DNA of 18,621 nucleotides from JAWLEV01 sp046538105 (lineage in GTDB: Bacteria > Chloroflexota > Anaerolineae > UBA1429), in assembly GCA_046538105.1 (NCBI GenBank), contig JBKHJO010000047.1, forward strand, positions 1-18,621. The letters run 5' to 3'. The notes beneath the pieces were generated by a model. That model worked only from the letters and a program-made list of their open reading frames with translations. It made no database searches and was not told where the DNA came from. The position numbers and the translations under genes are program-made. Position 1 is the stretch's first letter. Each line of letters opens with the position of its first letter. Shown piece by piece: positions 7,363-14,384 of the stretch.

Positions 7363-7364
7363 AT

Positions 7365-7655
7365 TTATTCTTCGTCCCGTCGAATCAACAAATAGCGAAG
7401 TATATCTTCCCTCAAGTTCAACTCATGCTCAACTTGGGCCACCGCCGGCGGTTCCATGTCGGCATGGAAGAGAACATAATACCCCTCCCATCGATTGTGA
7501 ATGGGATACGCCAATTGCCGCCTTCCCATATGATCGACCTCGGTGACGTTGCCGCCAGCGTCGGTCACGAAATCTCTTACGCGGTCAACCAGCCCCTGCA
7601 ACCCTTCCTCGTCGAGGGTGGGGTGAGCGATGAAAATTAACTCGTATGTGCGCAA
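7365..7655 (-). CDS. rpsF: 30S ribosomal protein S6
   Basis: This 96-residue protein begins (M)RTYELIFIAHPTLDEEG and has MGRRQLAYPI, GYYVLFHADM and a C-terminal LREDILRYLLIR, all typical of S6, the S18 partner in the small subunit. The family's usual length and N-terminal RTYEL fix the start at a TTG (7655), 6 nt after GGAGG (7666-7662). The open frame continues to 7754 but that extension is unlike S6 and crosses the leader. The gene heads an rpsF-rpsR operon with its own promoter just after the upstream regulator gene. Confidence 0.95.
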   Translation of the reverse strand: MRTYELIFIAHPTLDEEGLQGLVDRVRDFVTDAGGNVTEVDHMGRRQLAYPIHNRWEGYYVLFHADMEPPAVAQVEHELNLREDILRYLLIRRDEE

Positions 7656-7772
7656 AAATCGCCTCCTCTCTGTGGGATTGCCCCCGAATCTCTCGATCCG
7701 CTTCAGGCAGTGTGCGGATACCCGTCCAGGAGCAGAAAGGCTCCCTAAAATCAAATTGTATGCTCAAAAGCA
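7656..7772 (-). promoter_or_regulatory. Structured leader of the rpsF-rpsR mRNA
   Basis: From the predicted start near 7772 to the TTG, the roughly 117-nt leader contains two clear hairpins. One has arms GGAGC/GCTCC (7729-7733, 7740-7744). The other has arms ATCCGC/GCGGAT (7696-7701, 7714-7719) with a 12-nt loop. Many rpsF operons are autoregulated by the S6:S18 complex binding a leader RNA. A leader of this length fits that idea, but I could not confirm the specific S6:S18 motif by eye. Confidence 0.4.
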
Positions 7773-7778
7773 TAGCGT

Positions 7779-7807
7779 ATTATATCATCGAGGGTGGGGG
7801 AAGCCAA
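7779..7807 (-). promoter_or_regulatory. Promoter of rpsF-rpsR
   Basis: On the minus strand TTGGCT (7807-7802), a 17-bp spacer and a perfect TATAAT (7784-7779) form a strong sigma70-like promoter. It begins 17 bp after the stop codon of the upstream regulator gene. Confidence 0.8.
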
Positions 7808-7823
7808 AATGAAACAAGGCAGT

Positions 7824-8516
7824 TCATGCTTCTTGGATTCTGCGCGCCAGATAGTACCCCACGCCCCATTTGGTCACAATGTATTCGGGTCTGTGAGGAT
7901 CGCGCTCGATCTTTTTGCGCAGGTTATGAATACACAGGTTGAGGCTTGCGGAGGAGACCTTCTCTGCATCGGCGCCCCAGATGGCGTTGCGTAACTCTTC
8001 CCGACTGACCACTCTACCTTCATGGCATATCAGACAGCGCAAGAGGCGATACTCGTTACCGGTCAATCTGATCTCTTGGTTTTCCATGCTGAGGGAGCAG
8101 GAACTAGGATCTATGACAACATTCGCCGACGTGCTCGTCTCATTCCACTGCCAGTAGCGCCGCAGATGGGCTTTTATGCGCGCCAGTAATTCTTTTTTTC
8201 CATAGGGTTTGTGAAGGTAATCGTCGGCTCCGAGGCGCAATGTCCTCACGGCGAAATCTTTGCCCAGCGATCCGTCCGCCAGTATCAGGATTGGTACATC
8301 GACCACGTTGCGCAGGTGGATAAAAAGCTCTTTGGCAGCGGGGGAATCGGAAGGCCAGTGATAAAGCACCATCTCTGGCATGGATTTGTAGACCGTCATA
8401 TAGGCCTGAGGACTCGACGGCACGCCATTTACCTCATAGCCAGCCTGGCGCAACAACTCTGGCATGTCTCCCTCAAGCACGTCCTGCTCGGCAACAACGA
8501 CGAGACGCCCTCTCAT
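7824..8516 (-). CDS. OmpR/PhoB-family regulator with a phospho-Asp-less receiver
   Basis: This 230-residue protein has a receiver-like domain (about 4-120) and a C-terminal winged-helix OmpR/PhoB domain (about 132-225; LTGNEYRLLRCL, VSREELRNAIWG, LRKKIERDP, GVGYYL). Aligned by eye with PhoB, the phospho-acceptor Asp is His53 (VLYHWPS). The first acidic-pair position is Ala (VVAEQ), and the switch Thr is Ala80 (LILADG). The beta5 lysine (LHKPY) and the GADDY...ELLARIKAHLRR dimerisation face are retained. It should therefore work without aspartate phosphorylation. The ATG at 8516 follows AAGGA; an ATG at 8558 lacks a ribosome-binding site. An 11-bp-phased direct repeat lies about 70 bp upstream, consistent with autoregulation. 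No histidine kinase gene is adjacent. Confidence 0.88.
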   Translation of the reverse strand: MRGRLVVVAEQDVLEGDMPELLRQAGYEVNGVPSSPQAYMTVYKSMPEMVLYHWPSDSPAAKELFIHLRNVVDVPILILADGSLGKDFAVRTLRLGADDYLHKPYGKKELLARIKAHLRRYWQWNETSTSANVVIDPSSCSLSMENQEIRLTGNEYRLLRCLICHEGRVVSREELRNAIWGADAEKVSSASLNLCIHNLRKKIERDPHRPEYIVTKWGVGYYLARRIQEA

Positions 8517-8586
8517 TTTGAGATCCTTCTGATAGCCAACACACAAGGAGTATAGCATAGCAAAGTATCCATACAGTGTACGAGAG

Positions 8587-8602
8587 GTTACAAATTGGTT
8601 AC
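8587..8602. promoter_or_regulatory. Candidate OmpR-type operator, GTTAC direct repeat
   Basis: GTTAC at 8587-8591 and 8598-8602 are direct repeats with an 11-bp period, the geometry bound by tandem OmpR/PhoB winged-helix dimers. On the minus strand the flanks read AAGAGTAAC ... TTTGTAACC, the same as at 17269-17295. The site lies upstream of the OmpR-family gene. A minus-strand TTGTAA inside it could serve as -35 for a GATACT 18 bp downstream. Confidence 0.6.
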
Positions 8603-8628
8603 TCTTCTTGTCCCGGAGAGGGGCATAT

Positions 8629-9492
8629 CTATGCCAGTTCGATTTCCGTCACGTCGCCGGCCAGGGCGTCAAAGAGGAGCATCCTGTGTCGCAGGGGCTC
8701 TCCCTGATCCAGCAGGATCTTGACCACCTCCTGGCTCTGCCACGCCGAGACCATCATGGGAGTGGCTGAGGGATTCCCCAGTTCGGTCTCGATGCCCCGC
8801 TCGGAGGCTGGCTGTGGGCCATATATGGCCTTCAGTCCCGTGTCGCCGGGGAACACGGTGGTTGTCTGGCCCGTATAGCCGGCGATGGCCCCGTGTACCA
8901 GGGGGATCTGGCAGGCGGCAGCCGCCTCTTGCAGTATGAGGCGGGCGGGCACGGTATCCAGAGCATCCACCACGACATCGGCGCCGGCGATCAGGTCTTT
9001 TGCATTGTCCTCGTCGAGCCACATCTCTTTGGGTGTCACCTCGACGGCTGCATTGATCTTTGCCACGCGCTCTGCCAGGCAGGTGACCTTTGCTTCCCCG
9101 ATGGTGTCTTCTGTACACCCCAACTGCCTGTTGAGGTTATTCTCCTCAAAGTGGTCGCCGTCGATGAGGATCAGATGGCCCACGCCCATGCGCGCCAGGG
9201 CTTCGATGACCCACCCGCCAAGCCCACCCGCGCCAACCACGGCCACGGTGGCTTGGAGGAGTCGCGACTGACCGTCCCAGCCGACGGTGCCCAGATTGCG
9301 CTGATAGCGCCCGGGGAGGATCTGCATCTCGAGGGCGAGCAACTCCACCTCCCAGAGGCCGCATCCCGTTTCCCTTGCCAACTGGCGCGTCCTCGCCAGT
9401 GAGAGCAGAGGAGGTGTTTCCCCGCGTTTTTGGGCCTGACGATGTTGGGCCAGCGCATCACGTAGAGCGTTCCTGTTCTGTTTGTCCCTCAT
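8629..9492 (-). CDS. ThiF/MoeB/HesA-family E1-like adenylyltransferase
   Basis: This 287-residue protein has a helical, charged N-terminal extension of about 60 residues before RYQRNLG. A Rossmann ATP-binding core follows: VVGAGGLGG (85-93), IDGDHFEENNLNRQ (D111, N118/N119, R122), the GEAK lysine K135 and the VVDALD loop. Such enzymes adenylate the C-terminal glycine of ThiS/MoaD-like sulfur carriers or modify peptides. The only cysteines are C44, C126, C138 and C194, so the two CxxC zinc pairs of MoeB/ThiF are absent. The ATG at 9492 follows AAGGAGG. It is the last gene of the mutM cluster, 50 bp after mutM, with no sulfur-carrier gene visible nearby. The exact substrate is unknown. Confidence 0.85.
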   Translation of the reverse strand: MRDKQNRNALRDALAQHRQAQKRGETPPLLSLARTRQLARETGCGLWEVELLALEMQILPGRYQRNLGTVGWDGQSRLLQATVAVVGAGGLGGWVIEALARMGVGHLILIDGDHFEENNLNRQLGCTEDTIGEAKVTCLAERVAKINAAVEVTPKEMWLDEDNAKDLIAGADVVVDALDTVPARLILQEAAAACQIPLVHGAIAGYTGQTTTVFPGDTGLKAIYGPQPASERGIETELGNPSATPMMVSAWQSQEVVKILLDQGEPLRHRMLLFDALAGDVTEIELA

Positions 9493-9542
9493 ATCTCGCC
9501 TCCTTTTTTTCTGGTGATGGAACGAAACCGCGGTATCCCGTC

Positions 9543-10379
9543 CTATGTGCGGGAGTCGTCCCATGGCTGACATTCGGGGCAGTAGTAGGTTCCCCGCCCC
9601 GCCATCACGTCGCGTTCGATGGTCTGGCCGCAGCGGGGACAGGCCTCGCCCGCACGCCCATAGATGGCCAGCCGCTCCTGATTCCGCCCGCGTCTGCCGT
9701 TGGGATCGCGATAACTCTGTAACGTGGTACCCCTGTTCTCCAGGGCGGAGCGCAAAACCTGGAGGATGCTGCCGTGCAGGCGCGCCATCTCTTCCAGGTT
9801 CAGGTCATTTACAGGGCGACAGGGATGAATGCCGGCTTTCCACAGTGATTCGTCCGTATAGATATTGCCCAGGCCCGCCAGTACGTGCTGATCAAGGAGC
9901 AAAGACTTGACCCGCGCACGCCGGCCCTCGAACAATTTCGCCAGGGCAGTTGGCGTAAATTCTTTCGCCAGGGGCTCGGGGCCCAGATCTCCCACCATCT
10001 CATCCGCGTCGTCGACGAGGTAAAAGCGGCCAAACTTGCGCATATCGCGAAAGTACAGCAAGCGGCCGGAAGCAAAGAGGAGGATGACGTGGACATGCTT
10101 GTCCTCCTCCAGGGTCTCACGGGGACCGTCGCACAGCAGCAACTGCCCCGTCATGCGCAGGTGGATCAGCAGGTGCCCTTGCGACAGGTCCACGATCACG
10201 AATTTGCCCCGTCGTCTCACCTCGCGGATCCTCTGACCACAGAGGCGTTTTATGAACGTTTCCACGTTGGGCCTGTCGATGGAGCGGGCCCAGCGCACCC
10301 TCACGTCGTCTATCGTCTCCCCCACGATCTGCCGACGCAGGTCCCGTACGATGATCTCCACCTCGGGTAACTCTGGCAT
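9543..10379 (-). CDS. mutM: Formamidopyrimidine-DNA glycosylase
   Basis: This 278-residue bifunctional glycosylase/AP lyase excises 8-oxoguanine and formamidopyrimidines. The start is fixed by MPELPEVE: Pro2 is the catalytic nucleophile once Met is removed, and Glu3 is the partner acid. GKFVIVDL carries the conserved lysine, and LAGLGNIYTDE and the helix-two-turn-helix region follow. The C terminus has a zinc finger CPRC...CPEC containing the RGTYYC arginine. The stop of the upstream peptidase gene is 16 bp before this ATG, suggesting coupled translation, because its ribosome-binding site is weak. The in-frame extension upstream to 10433 would remove Pro2 from the N terminus and is rejected. 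Confidence 0.95.
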   Translation of the reverse strand: MPELPEVEIIVRDLRRQIVGETIDDVRVRWARSIDRPNVETFIKRLCGQRIREVRRRGKFVIVDLSQGHLLIHLRMTGQLLLCDGPRETLEEDKHVHVILLFASGRLLYFRDMRKFGRFYLVDDADEMVGDLGPEPLAKEFTPTALAKLFEGRRARVKSLLLDQHVLAGLGNIYTDESLWKAGIHPCRPVNDLNLEEMARLHGSILQVLRSALENRGTTLQSYRDPNGRRGRNQERLAIYGRAGEACPRCGQTIERDVMAGRGTYYCPECQPWDDSRT

Positions 10380-10395
10380 CAGGGCATCCCCGATG

Positions 10396-11694
10396 TCATG
10401 GGTACCTTTTCGCCCTCGCGGCCAGGACCGCACCTCCCAGGGGCAGGATCATCGCGCTCAGAAGGGAGGGACACAACGGCCCCTCCTCATCCTCTCTTTC
10501 CTGCTCCTCTTTTGGTTGCGGCGAGGGGCGCTCTGTAGGCCGCGGACGGGCCTCCAGTCCCAGGCTCTCCCGCCAGCGGTCGTCCAGTTCCTGGAGGCCA
10601 AAGCCATAGGCGCGTTGCAGGGCCTCCTCCTGGCGCATACCCGTGGAAAAGAGGTGCAACAATTGCTGCATGCCCTCGCGACCGTGTTCGTCGAGAAGAA
10701 ACTGGACAACGCTGTAAGCCTCCCCATAAAAGAGATCGACCTCGCCCGCGCGCCCTGTGTAACTGCTCATGGAGCGGATGGAGATCAGGGCGTCCTCCTC
10801 GATGGCCCTCTCCAGTGCCTGGCGATTGTTCACCGGGAGTTCTCCTTCGGCGTACATGGCCAGTCCCTCATCCAGCCAGCGTGGTAGGTCCGTATAGGGG
10901 TTGTCGGTGCTCGTGCCCACCACGATGTGGCTGAGTTCGTGGGCCATGGTCGATTCCACGTCGCGATGGGAACCCAGCAGCAGGAGAGTGTCCTTGCCCG
11001 TCGTCACCCCCAGGGTCATCACGCGCTCATCGTATCCCTCGCTGCGAGGAGAGATGGCACGCTGCATGTCCTGTCGATTGTTGTACACATAGATGCCTAT
11101 GCGTTCCTCGATCGTTACCCCCACCTCGTCCTCCAGGTGGGACAGTGTGTCCTCGGCGCTGGTTAAAAGTCGTTCCGCTCGCGACTCGCTACCCCCATAC
11201 CAGTAAACGTCCACTCGCGACCCGGCAACCTTCTGCCAGGCGTGGTTGTTGTCCGTATAGGTGAACTCTTTACGCTCCGTCTCAAAAGAGGTGTCCGCCG
11301 TGTGCAGTTCCCACCAGGTATGCAGGCGGGTGCCCGGCGCGAACTGGCCCCTTTCGAGGGTCTCCGTGTGTTCCACCTGCACGCGTTTGCCGGGGGTAAA
11401 GGCGGGGTAGATGCGCCTGACCAGGGGCTCTTCCACCTGACCGTAAAAGAGGATAACCTCTGTGATCGACTCCTCGGCCTCGGCTTCTAGGCGGAACTGT
11501 AGAAATTCGGAAAAGGCATAGTCGTTCTCTGTGGAGAGGATGCGCATGGGCGCCTCGGCGGACGCCGGTAGAACCATGCAGAAAAGAAATATGAGGACAA
11601 GGACGATGAGCCGCTGAGGGGAGGAAAACAGGGGGGAAATCGCCCCCTCCAGTCTCTCAGGGTTCCATCTCTTCCAGATCTTCCACCGCCACAT
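10396..11694 (-). CDS. Membrane-anchored MA-family metallopeptidase (gluzincin)
   Basis: Counting from the ATG at 11694, this is a 432-residue protein. A basic N terminus and a signal-like hydrophobic stretch ending in PASAEA come first. An extracellular beta-rich region follows, then a peptidase core with HELSH (zinc ligands H252 and H256, general base E253) and WLDEGLAMY (E276 as third ligand). This is the gluzincin pattern of peptidase MA-like proteins. After a Pro/Glu-rich stalk, the tail is GPLCPS, a hydrophobic segment and a short RAKR end, suggesting C-terminal membrane anchoring or sorting. The start is uncertain. The ATG at 11694 overlaps the trm112-like gene by 38 bp. A non-AUG start after GGAGGGGG (near 11646) would give a more normal signal peptide. 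Its substrate is unknown. Confidence 0.82.
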   Translation of the reverse strand: MWRWKIWKRWNPERLEGAISPLFSSPQRLIVLVLIFLFCMVLPASAEAPMRILSTENDYAFSEFLQFRLEAEAEESITEVILFYGQVEEPLVRRIYPAFTPGKRVQVEHTETLERGQFAPGTRLHTWWELHTADTSFETERKEFTYTDNNHAWQKVAGSRVDVYWYGGSESRAERLLTSAEDTLSHLEDEVGVTIEERIGIYVYNNRQDMQRAISPRSEGYDERVMTLGVTTGKDTLLLLGSHRDVESTMAHELSHIVVGTSTDNPYTDLPRWLDEGLAMYAEGELPVNNRQALERAIEEDALISIRSMSSYTGRAGEVDLFYGEAYSVVQFLLDEHGREGMQQLLHLFSTGMRQEEALQRAYGFGLQELDDRWRESLGLEARPRPTERPSPQPKEEQEREDEEGPLCPSLLSAMILPLGGAVLAARAKRYP

Positions 11695-11863
11695 CGACGT
11701 ATTTGTCCCCCTCCTCAATGAGCATGATGGGTATGCCGTCCTTGATGGGATATTTTCGCCGGCATTCGGGATTCTGGCACACGAGCCACTTGTCGGCGAC
11801 GAGTTCTACGCGCGTCTTACAGGCCGGACAGGCCAGGATGGCCAACAGATCCTCGCTCAACAT
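11657..11863 (-). CDS. Trm112-like small zinc-ribbon protein
   Basis: This 68-residue protein begins MLSEDLLAILACPACK. It has a second Cys pair-like segment (CQNPEC) and KDGIPIML, the signature of the Trm112/YcaR family. Eukaryotic and archaeal Trm112 activates methyltransferases, while the role of the short bacterial members is poorly defined. Four cysteines (CPAC, CQNPEC) suit zinc binding. The ATG at 11863 follows GGAGA. It is the first gene of a cluster with the peptidase, mutM and the E1-like gene, driven by the promoter at 11909-11937. Confidence 0.88.
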   Translation of the reverse strand: MLSEDLLAILACPACKTRVELVADKWLVCQNPECRRKYPIKDGIPIMLIEEGDKYVDVAVEDLEEMEP

Positions 11864-11908
11864 CTATCTTCTCCATACTATATGAGAACATCTGACGTCA
11901 ATGCACAT

Positions 11909-11937
11909 AGCATAGGTGATGAGGGACGCCCTGTCAA
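11909..11937 (-). promoter_or_regulatory. Promoter of the trm112-peptidase-mutM cluster
   Basis: On the minus strand a perfect TTGACA (11937-11932), a 17-bp spacer and TATGCT (11914-11909) precede the trm112-like start by about 45 bp. The -35 hexamer shares bases with the T-tract of the upstream SDR terminator. Confidence 0.75.
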
Positions 11938-11965
11938 TAAAAGGGGACGGAGTGCCCTCCGCCCC
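11936..11965 (-). terminator. Terminator of the FAD oxidoreductase-SDR operon
   Basis: On the minus strand GGGGCGGAG pairs with CTCCGTCCCC (one bulged T) around GGCA, followed by TTTTATTG. It lies 22 bp after the SDR stop codon. Confidence 0.8.
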
Positions 11966-11987
11966 TGTGGGCGGCGGCGGAAATTCC

Positions 11988-12812
11988 TCACCCCTCCTTG
12001 CGGCCGAGATCTTCCAGCAGACCCTCCTCCACGTGGGCGGCTGCTGCGTCCTGAAGCTGTGCCGTCAGGCCGCCGTCCACCACCAGGGCGTGGCCGGTGA
12101 CAAAGGAGGCGTCGTCGGAAGCCAGAAAAAGGGCTGCCGAGGCCGCCTCGCCCATGGTGCCGGGCCGGCCCAGGGGATAGACAAGTTTCTGTCGCCGAAC
12201 CTCTTCGGGATGAGCCTTGAGCATCTCCACCTTTTTCTCTGTGACGATCCGGCCCGGGCATAGGGCGTTCACGCGGATGCCATATTGCCCATAGTCTACG
12301 GCCATCTGTCGCGTCATGTTGATCAACGCGGCTTTGACCGCGTCGTATGCCACGTTCTCCCTGCCCCCTAAAAGGCCGTGCACCGAGGAGGTGTTGATAA
12401 TGGCACCTTCTCCTCCCGCGATCATCTCGGGGATGGCGTACTTGCTTCCCAAAAAGGCGGCCTTGACTGTCACGGCAAAGATCGCGTCCCATTCCTCTTC
12501 TTCCATCTCCACGACGGAGGCGCTTTCGCCGGAAAAGGCATTGTTCATGAGAACATCGAGCCTCCCGTGCGTGTCCACGGCAAAGCGGACGAGAGCGCGC
12601 AGCTGATCGCTCTCACTCACGTCGGCATGGAAATAGTGTGCCATGCCTCCCTTATCCCGAATCCCTTCCACCACTTTCTCGCCCAGCTTCTGGCGGCGAC
12701 CATTGACGATCACCCGTGCACCCTCTTGGGCGAACAGCTCCGCGGTGGCACGCCCAATGCCGGAGGTCGATCCCGTTATCACGGCTACCTTGTCCTCAAG
12801 TCTCGTTCCCAT
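11988..12812 (-). CDS. Short-chain dehydrogenase/reductase
   Basis: This 274-residue SDR has the cofactor motif TGSTSGIG (13-20), NNA near 90, and catalytic S143, Y156 and K160 (YDAVK). It also has the C-terminal VTGHALVVDGGLT of classical SDRs. The active-site Asn usually found in a VNLKG-like stretch is replaced by Thr115 (VTVKAAF), which may alter the proton relay. NGRR after beta2 suggests an NADP(H) preference, though this is tentative. About 24 residues extend past the usual C terminus. The ATG at 12812 has GGGAG 8 nt upstream. It is the second gene, 69 bp after the FAD oxidoreductase, and ends at a good terminator. It probably oxidises or reduces a sugar, sugar acid or other small alcohol; the substrate is unknown. 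Confidence 0.92.
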   Translation of the reverse strand: MGTRLEDKVAVITGSTSGIGRATAELFAQEGARVIVNGRRQKLGEKVVEGIRDKGGMAHYFHADVSESDQLRALVRFAVDTHGRLDVLMNNAFSGESASVVEMEEEEWDAIFAVTVKAAFLGSKYAIPEMIAGGEGAIINTSSVHGLLGGRENVAYDAVKAALINMTRQMAVDYGQYGIRVNALCPGRIVTEKKVEMLKAHPEEVRRQKLVYPLGRPGTMGEAASAALFLASDDASFVTGHALVVDGGLTAQLQDAAAAHVEEGLLEDLGRKEG

Positions 12813-12881
12813 CTGATCGCTCCCTTGTTGATAGATGAATGCTATATCATCGTATATGCAAAATCCTGTGTTGCCACCAGG

Positions 12882-14207
12882 TCATCGATCCCAGATCTCG
12901 CCCTCACGCCAATGGTCGGCCGCTTCCGAGGAGTACTCCACGCTTCCGCCCGCCCGTAACAGATCTACGCCGTCATCCCGCAGTGCGTCCTGAAGGTCCG
13001 ATATCTGGAGATCCCTGGGTGTGCAATCGGCCGCTACAGAGAGGGCGGCGGCGACTCCCGCGGCGTGGCCCGTGGCCATGCAGTTGCCCATGCTCTTGCC
13101 CGCCGACGCGGCGGGGTGGTCCGTGGACATGCACCGTCCGCCGACCAGCAATCCTTCCACCCCTTGGGGCAAGAGGGAGCGATAGGGAACGTCGTGGGTA
13201 GGCATGGGCTGCGTCCTGACAAAGCCGATGTCCAGGACCCCGCTCCGCCAGGCCACGGCGTCATCGAACTGGCGTCCCGACAGCGAGTCTTCCTCCGTGA
13301 GTTGGTACTCGCCCCGTATGCGGCGTGTCTCTCGTACCCCCACCTGCGCACCTGCCGCGATGATCTCGATATCCTCCAACGCCTCCCCGCCGAACTCTCG
13401 CATGGCGGCCACCATCTGTAGAACCTGCCTGCGGCTCGTGCATTCCGCCTTGGTGAACTCTTGTGGATCTGTGGCGTCTAGGGGCCCCAACACTCGGGTG
13501 CCGGCGTGGTTGATGTAGAAGCAGTTGCTGGAGGGAAAGCGTCCCAGGCCCCACGTGTCGGGGATCAGCGCATACTTTTCTCGTGCTTTCTCTGCCACCT
13601 CTTCCATGTTGTTCCCCGTGGAAGCAAATTCTCGGGCCTCTTCCATGTCCACGTTGGTCACATTGAAGCAGAGCGTCATGGGCGATCCCACGCTGTGCTT
13701 TAGCGTCTCCACACCGGCAAAGTGGGTCACATCGGCATCCCCGGTGCAATCCACTACACATGCGGCACGAATGAGGGCCAGCCCATTTTTAGTGGCCACG
13801 ATGACGCCTGCCACCTGTCCGTCCTCCACCACGGTATCCACCGCCCGCATGTGCACCAGGTACTTGCAGCTTACGTCGTCCAAGGCATCCAGTACGGCCA
13901 CCTTGAGGTACTCCACGTTACAAAAGAGGGCGTGCTTTAGCAACGATTCGCTCCTGAACTCTGCCGCCAGATCGCCATAGGCCATCAGTTTCTCTATCAG
14001 CAGCTCGTGCACGGCGGAGCGCGCCTCACCCCCCGGCCGCATCTGATTCATGCACATGCCCCGGCCAAAGGCGGCCACGCCCCCAAAGAAGCCGTGCCGC
14101 TCTATGACCATCGTCTGTGCGCCCTGTCTGGCGGCTCCCAGTGCAGCTCCGATGCCCGCCGGCCCTCCTCCCACAACCAGTACGTCCGTTGTCAGCAACT
14201 CTTTCAT
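12882..14207 (-). CDS. FAD-dependent oxidoreductase
   Basis: This 441-residue flavoprotein opens with the Rossmann motif VLVVGGGPAGIGAA (9-22) and ends the first lobe with VIERHGFFGG. VDCTGDADV, GVRETRRIRGEY and a late LLVGGRCMSTDHPA/GHAAGVAAAL segment place it in the FAD_oxidored group, often annotated only as FAD-dependent oxidoreductase. No signal peptide or iron-sulfur cysteine cluster is evident. The ATG at 14207 follows AAGGAG. It leads a two-gene operon with the SDR, served by the promoter at 14267-14296. The pairing suggests successive redox steps on one small metabolite, but the sequence does not name it. Confidence 0.9.
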   Translation of the reverse strand: MKELLTTDVLVVGGGPAGIGAALGAARQGAQTMVIERHGFFGGVAAFGRGMCMNQMRPGGEARSAVHELLIEKLMAYGDLAAEFRSESLLKHALFCNVEYLKVAVLDALDDVSCKYLVHMRAVDTVVEDGQVAGVIVATKNGLALIRAACVVDCTGDADVTHFAGVETLKHSVGSPMTLCFNVTNVDMEEAREFASTGNNMEEVAEKAREKYALIPDTWGLGRFPSSNCFYINHAGTRVLGPLDATDPQEFTKAECTSRRQVLQMVAAMREFGGEALEDIEIIAAGAQVGVRETRRIRGEYQLTEEDSLSGRQFDDAVAWRSGVLDIGFVRTQPMPTHDVPYRSLLPQGVEGLLVGGRCMSTDHPAASAGKSMGNCMATGHAAGVAAALSVAADCTPRDLQISDLQDALRDDGVDLLRAGGSVEYSSEAADHWREGEIWDR

Positions 14208-14266
14208 GCCCCGCGCTCCTTTCCGTCTGTCATAAGCTTTCCTCGCTCCCTCTCACGCATGGGCCC

Positions 14267-14296
14267 ATTCTATCCTCTGCCTCACCACTCCGTCAA
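14267..14296 (-). promoter_or_regulatory. Promoter of the FAD oxidoreductase-SDR operon
   Basis: On the minus strand TTGACG (14296-14291), an 18-bp spacer and TAGAAT (14272-14267) each match the consensus at five of six positions. The predicted leader is about 50 nt. Confidence 0.7.
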
Positions 14297-14315
14297 ACGA
14301 TGTGGTCAATTTGTG

Positions 14316-14344
14316 TTGACATGGGTGCTGAATCGGGGCATAAT
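14316..14344 (+). promoter_or_regulatory. Promoter of the TPR gene
   Basis: A perfect TTGACA (14316-14321), a 17-bp spacer and CATAAT (14339-14344) predict a start near 14351, about 34 nt before the ATG. The -35 is the right half of a GTCAA-N6-TTGAC dyad (14305-14320). Confidence 0.8.
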
Positions 14345-14384
14345 AACGACACTGTTTGGTAGGGTTTCCCCCAAGGGCGGCTAT

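Noticed and set aside
14007..14384. N-terminal extension of the TPR protein
   Set aside because: The frame stays open, but it is antisense to the FAD oxidoreductase and upstream of the TTGACA/CATAAT promoter.
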